Assembly: GCF_900111395.1 (NCBI RefSeq)
Contig: NZ_FOHV01000005.1
Coordinates: 124,001-188,000, forward strand
Origin: Thorsellia anophelis DSM 18579
GTDB taxonomy: Bacteria > Pseudomonadota > Gammaproteobacteria > Enterobacterales > Thorselliaceae
Direction: 5' to 3'
DNA: 64,000 nt
The notes under the pieces were generated by a model. It ran no database searches. It was given only the letters and a program-made list of their open reading frames with translations, and was not told the DNA's origin. Below are positions 27,794-36,517 of this stretch, piece after piece (position 1 is the stretch's first letter; every line of letters begins with the position of its first letter). Made by a program: the position numbers and the translations under genes.

Positions 27794-27977
27794 GACATCT
27801 CCTAAAATGAGTCAGAGCAATTGCAAGATTGAAATTAACCACCAGCAAAGTAACGCTTTTAAGTACCATCACACGCTTAGGGGTAAATATAAGGTAACAA
27901 CAAACCAAAATATTCACTTCCCAATTTTTGCTTGAGTCATTCCTAAGTTTTGTTTTACTGTTTTGGAGTATAAAAAT

Positions 27978-27993
27978 TGTGATATTGCTCACG
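27978..27993. promoter_or_regulatory. CRP-like binding site
   Basis: TGTGA-N6-TCACG, nine of ten core bases matching the consensus, within an AAATTGTGA context. It lies about 185 bases upstream of the leftward phosphatase start and about 390 upstream of the rightward gene at 28385. Which gene it serves is not clear. Confidence 0.55.
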
Positions 27994-28243
27994 CTAATAG
28001 TCACTTTTTACAGTGGCATATAAAACAATTTAGGCACTAAATCATCATTTGCCCTATCCGCACATCAAAATATGACTGATAGATATTGACTTAAAGAATT
28101 GGTGTGAGAGCGGATTTTAATCATTAGTGTTAAATCTAACCTGAATACGGTTCATGCTTATTTAACGTGCCTGCACTTCAAATAAATGGATTCTTCTGTA
28201 TACTGCAAATATACGGTTGGCCTGTTCAAACACTTTTTGTTAT

Positions 28244-28314
28244 CTAGAGTAAGGGTTATAATGAGTTTAAAATAAGCTTGCTCGTTAAAATTAGCCCTCT
28301 TACTCTAGTTTTTT
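28244..28314 (+). ncRNA. Candidate small RNA 3' end or leader terminator
   Basis: A 10-bp perfect inverted repeat (28244-28253 with 28299-28308) is followed directly by TTTTTT (28309-28314), the form of a rho-independent terminator on the plus strand. No gene ends there: the neighbours are divergent. It could end a small RNA begun inside the intergenic region or attenuate transcription of the gene at 28385. A TATACT near 28199 might be a -10 box but no good -35 was seen. Confidence 0.35.
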
Positions 28315-28384
28315 ATTGACAACAAAACTCAAATAAGAACACTTCACTTTGCATTTAAAGACTAATCTATATTAGGAAAACACA

Positions 28385-28933
28385 ATGTATAAATTCTATT
28401 TTTTATTAATCATTTCTGGCTTAACTTTAATGACTGGACCAGTTTTTGCTAAGAATAATTCAAATGATAATCAACCTTCGTCAAATTCTAGTCAGTGTTT
28501 TGCTGGAAAAATTAGTTGGATTAATGGAGGGGTAACTCAGGATATTTGTATAAACGACTCAGCAAATTTAATTCGCTTAGATTCAGTGATGCGAAATGAA
28601 ACTGAAACTTTAATTAAGTTGACCTATTTAGGAGGCGATAGAGGATTTTGCTTATGGCCCGCAGGTCATAAGCATAGTTTAATCTTAATTGATATTGATA
28701 CGCAAACTAGATATAGGCTTTTATCTAAAGAGTCTCAAATTGCATCTTGCGAGACTGAAAACTCTAATCTTTCATATAATGCGACTAATGAGAATAAGTC
28801 TGTGACCTTACTGTATAATGCACTTCCTAAAACAGCATTACACTTAATGTTGATTGAAGAAGATATAACCATCCCTTCCTTTAATGCGACAAAATTTGGT
28901 CCTTTTGCGCTAAATGCACTCAAAAAATGGTGA
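28385..28933 (+). CDS. Small secreted protein of unknown function
   Basis: 182 residues with a signal peptide (hydrophobic residues 5-20, VFA cleavage before KNNS). The mature part has a short Asn/Ser-rich spacer, then Cys-containing text (SSQCFAGKISWINGG, QDICIND, GFCLWPAGH, IASCETENS) that could give two disulfides. The order of short strands suggests a beta-rich periplasmic domain. I do not recognise the family. AGGAAA precedes ATG. It faces the broken PIN gene and shares a stem-loop with it. Confidence 0.7.
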   Translation: MYKFYFLLIISGLTLMTGPVFAKNNSNDNQPSSNSSQCFAGKISWINGGVTQDICINDSANLIRLDSVMRNETETLIKLTYLGGDRGFCLWPAGHKHSLILIDIDTQTRYRLLSKESQIASCETENSNLSYNATNENKSVTLLYNALPKTALHLMLIEEDITIPSFNATKFGPFALNALKKW

Positions 28934-29004
28934 ATGTTAACTTAAGGCACACCAATTTAATAATAATAGAACATAATGCGCTTCGATTAGCATTGCAGAG
29001 CCAA

Positions 29005-29041
29005 TAAGATGAGATTAAATTGATAATTCAATCCCATCTTA
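29005..29041 (-). terminator. Stem-loop at end of DUF4411 pseudogene
   Basis: A 12-bp stem on the minus strand (29041-29030 with 29016-29005, one G-U pair), the first arm including the stop codon of the broken gene. It lies between convergent genes and may serve both directions. Confidence 0.5.
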
Positions 29042-29542
29042 TTTAACTGAAAAATTATGTCCTGCATGGCGCTGCAAGAATTCGCATAATGTAAACGTTC
29101 GAATACCAAAAGCTTTTGCAGCATTAGGAATTAATATCCTTTTTTTAACATCGGGACTAAACTTTTCAGCAGTTACTATATGAAAATGATGTTGTTTCGC
29201 ATGGGCAACCAAGAAGGCATCAGCTTTTGTACTAGCAAAATCTAATTTTGCATTTGAAGTAACGTTTTGAGATTGGCCCAATTTATTAACTTGCTATATG
29301 CTAATGTAGAGGTTAGTTCATCTTCAAAAAAACTTGTCGGTAATACTGATAATTCATTTTTTGATCCAATCACTTAGGTCATCATCTTTTTGGAGCAATT
29401 CTTCTTTGACTGCATTAATGCTATAAACAATACCTTTTTCATGCAGCTTTACAAGTAAATCCCAAAAAATTCTACAATACTCAAACCTATATTCAAAATT
29501 CTTAGATTGAATAAAAATATTTGAATCAATAAGATATTTCAC
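29039..29542 (-). pseudogene. DUF4411 PIN-domain toxin-like gene, broken by two opposite frameshifts
   Basis: The N-terminal piece (29542-29354) starts MKYLIDSNIFIQ with the PIN Asp7 and matches DUF4411 proteins up to LSDWIKK, then stops. The C-terminal piece (to 29039: ADAFLVAHAKQHH, IVTAEKFSPDVKKRILIPNA) is in the same frame but the middle is not. Removing one A from the A6 run at 29357-29362 restores readable family text (SFFEDELTSTLAYSKLINWAN), and a base must be regained near 29265-29278 to re-enter the last part. So one insertion and one deletion cancel in frame but leave stops between. The start overlaps the upstream ImmA/IrrE gene by 4 bases, the usual pairing for this toxin-antitoxin-like cassette. 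Confidence 0.75.
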
Positions 29543-30687
29543 ACAACCTCCTTACTTAATATTTTATAATAGAGACTAACCACTGAATCAGGCTTTATAT
29601 TCAATAATTTAGCAGCATCTCTCAATAAAATATTTTGGGACATAGCGCTATTAACAATAATAGTCGTTAATTTTTGGCTATTCCTATAGGGCACTGTGTA
29701 GTAAAAATTACCCCCACCATTTTTTTTAGAATTTAAATTTATCAACCTATTTTTAATATCATCTACAACGTTAAATTGAACTAACCCTAATTGATAAAGT
29801 TTTATTGCAGCAGCATATGGGCTGACTTTAAAATATTGAGAAATAGAAAAAACTTTGTTGTGAATAGTTACATTCTCACATCGGTTCCATTGTCTTAACA
29901 ATATTTCAGTGGGCATTAAAATTTCGGCTGCAACTTGATTGCAAAATGCCTCTATTTTGTTCTCATTCGTCCAATTAGAAACGCCTTCTTTGCCAATCCA
30001 CAAATGTGCAACTTCATGTAGTAATGTGAATGTTTGAGCAGAAAACGAATCTTTACTGTTTACAAAAACAGCTGGTGCAACTTTATCAATTAAAGAGAAT
30101 CCTCTAAATTCATTCACATCTAATGTTTTTGCATTATTGTTTTTTACCACACCGTTTTTAAATACAAGGATGCCAATATTTTCAAGTAATGAGGCTATTT
30201 TTTTAAAATATGAGTCATGAGTTAAGGACGGTAATTCTTTATGTAAATCAAAATTTATAATTTTTATAATGTCACAAGCAACTGCCGTTGGGGATAGATT
30301 TTTACTTAATTCGAATTTTCCTATAAATGATAGTTCAACAACAGAGCCAATATTCTCTAAGTAATCTTTATACCAATTAACTTTATTTTTTACATCCTCT
30401 AACGTTTCATAAAAATTAGCACTCAATTCAGTTGCATTGACAGTTTGTCTTAGATCTGGGATTTTAGATTTACTTATTTTTGGTGGTGTTGCTAAAAAAA
30501 GATAACCAAAAGGAATTCCACCCAACTTTGTTAATTTTTCAGCAATTGTTTTATTGATAATACCTTTCAAAAATTTTTCTTGCTTTTTTGGCGCAAGTCT
30601 ATCTGCTAGGGCCGTAACTGTGGTCCCATTATGAGTCGCAATCCAGTTAATCATTGTTGTTGAGATTTGAAATTCTATTATCGCCAT
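29539..30687 (-). CDS. ImmA/IrrE-type zinc metallopeptidase with N-terminal helix-turn-helix-like domain
   Basis: 382 residues. The C-terminal half has the zinc site FTLLHEVAHLWIG (HExxH) followed by NKIEAFCNQVAAEILMP with the third-ligand Glu. The N-terminal 70 residues (INWIATHNGTTVTALADRL..., IPFGYLFLATPPK) have the form seen in regulator-peptidase fusions of COG2856 proteins. Members are typically paired with DUF4411 PIN proteins, as here with a 4-base overlap, and are thought to act as antitoxin or regulator. The partner is broken in this genome, so this gene may be a leftover antitoxin. No strong Shine-Dalgarno at the start. Confidence 0.8.
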   Translation of the reverse strand: MAIIEFQISTTMINWIATHNGTTVTALADRLAPKKQEKFLKGIINKTIAEKLTKLGGIPFGYLFLATPPKISKSKIPDLRQTVNATELSANFYETLEDVKNKVNWYKDYLENIGSVVELSFIGKFELSKNLSPTAVACDIIKIINFDLHKELPSLTHDSYFKKIASLLENIGILVFKNGVVKNNNAKTLDVNEFRGFSLIDKVAPAVFVNSKDSFSAQTFTLLHEVAHLWIGKEGVSNWTNENKIEAFCNQVAAEILMPTEILLRQWNRCENVTIHNKVFSISQYFKVSPYAAAIKLYQLGLVQFNVVDDIKNRLINLNSKKNGGGNFYYTVPYRNSQKLTTIIVNSAMSQNILLRDAAKLLNIKPDSVVSLYYKILSKEVV

Positions 30688-30786
30688 GGAGTGATAATTT
30701 ATCCTATTTTGAATTGTGATTTTAGGATTAGAATATCATAAATATAATATAAAAAAGATAAAAAATGCTTAAATGCATATGAGTTA

Positions 30787-30834
30787 TTGCGAATCATTCA
30801 CTTAACATGGGTTAATTAAATGAATGAGTCGCAA
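30787..30834 (-). terminator. Long stem-loop downstream of ygiQ
   Basis: A 19-bp inverted repeat with two mismatches on the plus strand (30787-30805 and 30816-30834), 30 bases after the ygiQ stop. No strong U tract follows on the minus strand. Confidence 0.5.
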
Positions 30835-30863
30835 AACAGAAGGAAGGATGACTGCACAAATAA

Positions 30864-33110
30864 TTAACGCTTAACCTTATCAGGCACTGGAGTATGCTTT
30901 GTCATCGCAGGCTTAAAATGAGTACGCCTAGCTTTACGTTCAGCCTCTCTTACTTCATCTCTACTAGCGGGTGGCACTAAACACTCCCTTTTATTTCCTA
31001 TCAAATGAGATAAGCCCATTTCAGTTAATGCTGCGCGCACTACCGCAAAATTAGCAGGATCATGATAGCGTAATAATGCTTTATGTAGCCTGCGTTGTTT
31101 ATCACCTTTAGCCGAAAGCACTAACTCACTCTTATGATCAACCGGCCTTAGCGGATTTTTCTCTGTGTAATACATAGTCGTTGCATTAGCCATAGGCGAT
31201 GGATAAAAATTCTGAACCTGATCTAATCTAAATCGATTTTTCTTAAGCCATAGCGCAAGATTGACCATATCTTCATCTGTTGTTCCCGGGTGAGCTGAGA
31301 TGAAATAAGGAATTAAGTATTGTTCCTTTCCTGCCTTTTTAGAGTACATATCAAAAAGTTGTTTAAACTTATCATATGTCCCCATACCAGGTTTCATCAT
31401 TTTTGATAACGGTCCCTCTTCAGTATGTTCAGGGGCAATTTTTAAATAACCGCCGACATGATGTTCGGCTAACTCTTTTATGTATCTCGGATCTTCAACT
31501 GCTAAATCATAACGAACACCAGAGGCGATTAAAATTTTCTTAATACCAGGCAATTGTCTTGCCTCACGATATAAATTAATCGTCGGTTCATGGTTAGTAT
31601 CCATAAATGGACAAATTGTCGGATAAACACAAGAGGCCCTACGACAAGATTGCTCCGCTTTGGGAGAAGTACACCGTAGCATATACATATTCGCGGTAGG
31701 ACCACCAAGATCTGAAATGATCCCTGTAAACCCAGGGACTTTATCTCTTATCTCTTCAATTTCTCTAATGATAGATTCTTGCGAACGGCTTTGTATGATA
31801 CGACCTTCATGCTCTGTAATAGAACAAAATGTGCACCCTCCATAACATCCACGCATGATATTAACTGAAAAACGTATCATTTCATAAGCAGGAATGCGAG
31901 CATCACCATAACTTGGATGAGGTATGCGTTGATAAGGAAGACCAAATACACTATCCATTTCTTCGGTTGTGAGCGGAATTGCAGGAGGATTTGCCCATAA
32001 ATAGCGATCACCATGTTGCTGCATTAATGCTCTTGCACAACCAGGATTAGTTTCATGATGCAAGATACGTGAAGCATGAGCATATAATACTTTATTATTG
32101 GCAACTTGCTCAAAACTTGGCAATAAAATATAGGTTTGTTCCCAAGGTCTTGCTTTTGCTGGTTGTACTGTGATTCTTTTGGGTTCAGCCGCATTTTTAA
32201 TGTTAAGTTTTACATCAATTTGATTGATAGCCTCTATAGCCTCTGAATCTTTTTTAGGGCCACCACTGGTTTGGCAGGCTAAATCCTCTCCATATGGATT
32301 GATAATTGGATCGATTTTCCCTGGCGTATCAAAATGGGTAGAATCAACACCCTTCCAACCATAACGAGCGAATTTGCGGATCATTGCTGTACCACGAATA
32401 TCCTCAATTTCTTCGATGCGCTCACCCGCAGCTAAGCGATGAGTCAGCTCAACTAAGGGTCTTTCTGCATTCCCATAGATTAAAAAATCTGCTTTAGCAT
32501 CAAATAAAATAGAGCGCCTAACTTTATCCGACCAATAATCATAATGCGCAATACGTCTAAGACTCGCTTCAATTCCACCTAAAACCACTGGCACATCACT
32601 GAACGCTTCTTTACAACGCTGCGTGTAAACAATTGAAGCTCTGTCTGGGCGTTTACCCCCTTCATTATTAGGGGTATAAGCGTCATCATGGCGTAACTTA
32701 CGGTCAGCGGTATAACGATTGATCATAGAATCCATATTGCCCGCAGCCACCCCAAAATAAAGATTAGGTTTGCCAAGGCGCATAAAATCTTCTTTGCTGT
32801 TCCAATCCGGTTGCGCAATTATCCCGACACGAAATCCTTGAGCTTCAAGTAATCTCCCTACAATCGCCATCCCAAAGCTTGGATGGTCAACATAAGCATC
32901 ACCTGTGACAATAATGACATCACAACTATCCCATCCGAGTTGATCCATCTCTTCTCTGGACATGGGTAGAAAAGGGGCTGTTCCATAACACTCAGCCCAG
33001 TAAAGTGGGTAGGAAAAAAGATCTCTATCAGCTTGGATGAGTGAGACTGGTTTAGGTTTGTTTTGACTATTTTTGGCTTGCAGATGCTTACCCTGGCTGG
33101 TATTTGACAT
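30864..33110 (-). CDS. ygiQ: YgiQ family radical SAM protein
   Basis: 748 residues, family length. The radical SAM cluster motif CxxxCxxC appears in [21 protein letters not shown] near residue 420. The N-terminal part ([30 protein letters not shown]) resembles a cobalamin-binding-like fold found in this family, and [29 protein letters not shown] are conserved. Its reaction is not established. The last 40 residues are Arg/Lys-rich. It stands alone, flanked by stem-loops; the start has little Shine-Dalgarno. Confidence 0.9.
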   Translation of the reverse strand: MSNTSQGKHLQAKNSQNKPKPVSLIQADRDLFSYPLYWAECYGTAPFLPMSREEMDQLGWDSCDVIIVTGDAYVDHPSFGMAIVGRLLEAQGFRVGIIAQPDWNSKEDFMRLGKPNLYFGVAAGNMDSMINRYTADRKLRHDDAYTPNNEGGKRPDRASIVYTQRCKEAFSDVPVVLGGIEASLRRIAHYDYWSDKVRRSILFDAKADFLIYGNAERPLVELTHRLAAGERIEEIEDIRGTAMIRKFARYGWKGVDSTHFDTPGKIDPIINPYGEDLACQTSGGPKKDSEAIEAINQIDVKLNIKNAAEPKRITVQPAKARPWEQTYILLPSFEQVANNKVLYAHASRILHHETNPGCARALMQQHGDRYLWANPPAIPLTTEEMDSVFGLPYQRIPHPSYGDARIPAYEMIRFSVNIMRGCYGGCTFCSITEHEGRIIQSRSQESIIREIEEIRDKVPGFTGIISDLGGPTANMYMLRCTSPKAEQSCRRASCVYPTICPFMDTNHEPTINLYREARQLPGIKKILIASGVRYDLAVEDPRYIKELAEHHVGGYLKIAPEHTEEGPLSKMMKPGMGTYDKFKQLFDMYSKKAGKEQYLIPYFISAHPGTTDEDMVNLALWLKKNRFRLDQVQNFYPSPMANATTMYYTEKNPLRPVDHKSELVLSAKGDKQRRLHKALLRYHDPANFAVVRAALTEMGLSHLIGNKRECLVPPASRDEVREAERKARRTHFKPAMTKHTPVPDKVKR

Positions 33111-33358
33111 GTTTTATATTTTTACTTTAAGTGTTGAAATGCATAATCGGATCACAGAATTCATTATGATACGCTAAAAAAATACAATTAATTTTTCGCT
33201 AGCTTCTATTATAGCCCTTACACTAAGAGGATTAAAGCAAATATATGTCTAATACGTAAAGATTAGTGACGTCACCATTATCTAAAAGATTATATCGATT
33301 ACTTAAGAAGTTGAACTCATCACTGTTATGGAGAACTCAACAATTTATCATTAGTGGA

Positions 33359-33429
33359 TTTACTATACTTGTGTAAGCCCCATTCATGGGGTTTACACAA
33401 GTATAGTAAAGGTAGTTTTCACTACCTTT
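33359..33429. terminator. Tandem stem-loops downstream of ABC ATPase gene
   Basis: A 23-bp inverted repeat with one G-T position (33359-33381 and 33388-33410, 6-base loop) directly abuts a second 9-bp stem (33408-33416 with 33421-33429, 4-base loop); the two share AAA at 33408-33410. They lie 16 bases after the ATPase stop, and so end the 41-to-33 kb operon. The rest of the 33111-33444 gap shows nothing else. Confidence 0.65.
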
Positions 33430-33444
33430 ACTCTCAACTAACAT

Positions 33445-34566
33445 TTATTGTGGATAAATCCATACATCTTCTTTTGGTAAGTGCAAGTGGTAAACGCCAG
33501 AACTGACTGTTTGTGATGTAAACATACGAATCGATATCGGCAAATCCATAGGATGAGTAATATTAGACACATCTCTTTTTGCATCTCCATCACGAAATAA
33601 TGTTTCAAATTTATCCCCCAGATACATCGTAGTGACATGAGGTAATGTCATCACATTTTCAGCTGCAGAATCATCACTGATTTTAACTCTTTCTACTCTA
33701 ATCACTGCGGTACTTAGATCCCCTACTGACAAAGAAGCCAGTGCACTTTTACTTGCCCTTCCCCAAATTTTAAGAAGTTTAGTTTCGATTAAAACATATT
33801 CCCCTTGTATCTCTAACACGTTTCCAACTAATCGATTATTACTTCCCATAAATTCTGCAGTAAAGAGTGTTTCTGGTTCACCATACATCATTTCTGGTGT
33901 GCCTTCTTGTGCGATTGTGCCATTATTGAGTAACAAAATTCTATCTGATATGGCCATGGCTTCTGCTTGATCGTGAGTAACCATTAACGCTGACAGGCCA
34001 AAATCTATGATTAATTCCCGCAAAAAGACTCTCGCCTCTTCACGCATTTTCGCATCTAAATTAGATAAAGGTTCATCAAGCAACAGCACTGGAGGGTTAT
34101 AAACCAAAGAGCGAGCAATCGCGACCCTTTGTTGTTGACCACCTGAAAGTGCATGTGGAAAACGTTTAGATAAATGAGCTAATCCTAATTCTTTTAAAAC
34201 TAGCTGAACTTTTTGTGCTATTTCCTCTTTATTCAAATTGCGTAACTGCAGAGGATAAGCCACATTATCATATACTGTTAGATGTGGCCAAAGCGCATAA
34301 GATTGGAACACCAAACCCAGATTACGATTTTCAGCAGGTAAATCAATTTTTGATTCGCCATCAAATACAGTATTACTACCAATCATAATTTTACCGCTTT
34401 GCGCTTCTTCTAATCCTGCTACCGCTCTAAGTAATGTGGTTTTACCACATCCAGATGGTCCAAGTAATGAAACCACTTCTCCTTTTTTCAAGGTCATTGA
34501 TAAACCTTTAAGAACAGGGTTATCGCCATAACTTAAGTGTAGATTTTCAACTGATAACTCAATCAT
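33445..34566 (-). CDS. ABC transporter ATPase, FbpC/AfuC/PhnT-like
   Basis: 373 residues. Walker A GPSGCGKTT, Q-loop FQSYALWPHL, signature LSGGQQQRV, Walker B VLLLDEPLSNLD and switch His in MVTHDQ. The C-terminal 130 residues form a TOBE-like regulatory region. The start overlaps the permease gene by 8 bases. It belongs to the ferric/phosphonate/hexose-phosphate importer group; the substrate is not set by the ATPase. Confidence 0.85.
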   Translation of the reverse strand: MIELSVENLHLSYGDNPVLKGLSMTLKKGEVVSLLGPSGCGKTTLLRAVAGLEEAQSGKIMIGSNTVFDGESKIDLPAENRNLGLVFQSYALWPHLTVYDNVAYPLQLRNLNKEEIAQKVQLVLKELGLAHLSKRFPHALSGGQQQRVAIARSLVYNPPVLLLDEPLSNLDAKMREEARVFLRELIIDFGLSALMVTHDQAEAMAISDRILLLNNGTIAQEGTPEMMYGEPETLFTAEFMGSNNRLVGNVLEIQGEYVLIETKLLKIWGRASKSALASLSVGDLSTAVIRVERVKISDDSAAENVMTLPHVTTMYLGDKFETLFRDGDAKRDVSNITHPMDLPISIRMFTSQTVSSGVYHLHLPKEDVWIYPQ

Positions 34567-36328
34567 GTAATTTTACTCCAAAGCGAAGCGCAATGCCCAA
34601 ACCAACGACAACCAGCGCAATATTAATAAATGAAAGTGCGGCAACGATATCTATTGCCCCAGCAGCCCACAAAGAGACTAAGGAAGAACCAATCGTTTCA
34701 GTACCTGGACCTAGTAGATAGACACCTGTTGAATACTCACGTTCAAAAATTAAAAACATCAACAACCAAGAGCCTATCAACCCATATTTTGCTAATGGAA
34801 TGGTGACATGCCTGGTTGTCTGACCTGGGGTTGCCCCTGCTGAACGTGCTGCTTCCTCTAATTCAGGGCCAACTTGTAATAACGTGGCTGAGATTAACCT
34901 AAGACCATAGGCCACCCAGACAACGGTATAAGCGAGCCAGACACTAAAAATAGTACTTCTTAATTTACGTAACGCAGGCACTAAACTTTCACGTAAGGAA
35001 TCTGCAAATGGCAACCAGCTCATTACGCCATCTTTTAATGCGCCATCAAGCCATTTAGGAACGAATAAAAATACCCACAAAAATGCAAGTCCCGCAAGTA
35101 ATCCTGGCACAGCCCTAGGAATCATAACCGAGTAATCTAGTACACGAGTAACATTATCCGGTTTACGGTGCATAGCAAGACCAATACAGGTATAACATGC
35201 CACCGCTAAAGCACCTCCGATAACGCCTATCATGACTGAGTTAAAAATGGCTCGGATATGGGTAGGTTGCTCCCAAACTTGCCTAAAGGCATCAAATGAC
35301 AGTGCATCTATGAGTGATACGCCAGATCCCCAATGAGTGACAAATGCTCTTAGCACTATCCCTGAGACAGGAATAATTACCGTAATTAGCAACCAAAACC
35401 CAACAACTGCTCCTGCCGCTAAGCGCCATTTACCTAATGGTAGGACTCTAGATTTCGAGGCTTTACCTTTCATAGTCACAAATCTATTGGCTGTTTTAAT
35501 TAAAATTCTTTGAAGTAATACAAGTGGTATAGTCATAGCAATTAAGCATACTGCAACCGCCGCCATCAAATGATAAGAAGGTACGCCAAATTTGTTCGTT
35601 AATTTATAGATATAGGTTGCCAACACAAGATGCCCTTCAGGATCACCTAGCACTAAAACTAATCCGAAAACCTCAAGCCCTAAAAAAAAGAGTAAAACAG
35701 AGGCATACAAGATAGCAGGACGAACCATTGGTAAGCTAACGGATGTCATCACTTTAAGCGGAGAGGCGCCAGAAATACGCGCCGCTTCTTCAACATCGGA
35801 TCCCATACTTCTTAACGCTGAAGAGATGTACAGATAGGCATGAGGAACATGGGTTAAGCCTGCAATGACAATAATACTTGTTAAGGAATAAATATTCCAC
35901 GGCACAAACCCAATGATATTTCTAACAAATTCACTGACAAACCCAACTGGGCCCACGCTGACCACATAACCAAAGCCGAGTACTAAAGGTGAGACAAAAA
36001 TAGGCACTAATATCAAAGGCTCTATCCAACGTCTACCAGGTAAATCAGTTCTTATCATTAAAAAAGCAAGCACGCCCCCTAAGGGAACTGCTATCACAAA
36101 CAGTCCAATGGCAATTGCAAAACCTGTGCGCAATGCTTTATAAAAATCCCTATCTGAAAAAATAAAACGGTAACTTTCTAAACTGCTCGTTGCCGATTTC
36201 ATAAAAAATGGCTCAGATAAAAAGCTTTGGTATAAAATCAACCCTAATGGTAATGCGATCATCGAAAGCGTTATTAATACCACAATCGCTCTTGGTAATC
36301 TTTGCACTAATCGTGTTGACATAAACAT
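34559..36328 (-). CDS. ABC transporter permease, two fused domains (FbpB/AfuB type)
   Basis: About 589 residues from ATG 36328, which has GAGGTGGAG upstream; ATG 36346 has no ribosome site and ATG 36322 is also possible. About twelve membrane segments in two halves, each with an EAA loop: EEAARISGASPLKVMTSVSLP and EEAARSAGATPGQTTRHVTIP. The single-chain double permease is normal for ferric and hexose-phosphate importers of this class. It overlaps the ATPase gene and follows the binding protein gene after a stem-loop. Confidence 0.85.
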   Translation of the reverse strand: MFMSTRLVQRLPRAIVVLITLSMIALPLGLILYQSFLSEPFFMKSATSSLESYRFIFSDRDFYKALRTGFAIAIGLFVIAVPLGGVLAFLMIRTDLPGRRWIEPLILVPIFVSPLVLGFGYVVSVGPVGFVSEFVRNIIGFVPWNIYSLTSIIVIAGLTHVPHAYLYISSALRSMGSDVEEAARISGASPLKVMTSVSLPMVRPAILYASVLLFFLGLEVFGLVLVLGDPEGHLVLATYIYKLTNKFGVPSYHLMAAVAVCLIAMTIPLVLLQRILIKTANRFVTMKGKASKSRVLPLGKWRLAAGAVVGFWLLITVIIPVSGIVLRAFVTHWGSGVSLIDALSFDAFRQVWEQPTHIRAIFNSVMIGVIGGALAVACYTCIGLAMHRKPDNVTRVLDYSVMIPRAVPGLLAGLAFLWVFLFVPKWLDGALKDGVMSWLPFADSLRESLVPALRKLRSTIFSVWLAYTVVWVAYGLRLISATLLQVGPELEEAARSAGATPGQTTRHVTIPLAKYGLIGSWLLMFLIFEREYSTGVYLLGPGTETIGSSLVSLWAAGAIDIVAALSFINIALVVVGLGIALRFGVKLHD

Positions 36329-36468
36329 ACTCCACCTCACTGGCATAAAAATGAGTCATAACACCACCTCTATCGATTGAATAATTCAGCCCTAGTCAGC
36401 TTTACCTGTCCAAAGTGGTGATATGTTTGAATTTAGGATAGAGGAATATCTATTTGTATTGGTATTTC

Positions 36469-36512
36469 ATCCAACTTAACTAAAGCACTCGCTTTGTATA
36501 ATTAAGTTGGAT
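36469..36512 (-). other. Nested stem-loop between binding-protein and permease genes
   Basis: An 11-bp outer stem (36469-36479 with 36502-36512) encloses a 5-bp inner stem (36482-36486 with 36491-36495). It begins 6 bases after the binding-protein stop. Such elements usually protect the upstream message and reduce read-through, raising binding protein relative to permease. Confidence 0.55.
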
Positions 36513-36517
36513 TAATA

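Larger units (their letters stand above)
27794..28384. other. Long divergent intergenic region
   Basis: 591 bases between the phosphatase and the small secreted protein gene. Besides the CRP-like site and the stem-loop with U tract at 28244-28314 (listed separately), no gene was found; a short minus-strand frame crossing it has no ribosome site or family resemblance. Confidence 0.5.

Noticed and set aside
27783-28004. Minus-strand frame of 73 codons upstream of the phosphatase
   Set aside because: It overlaps the phosphatase start and its ribosome site and resembles no known family.
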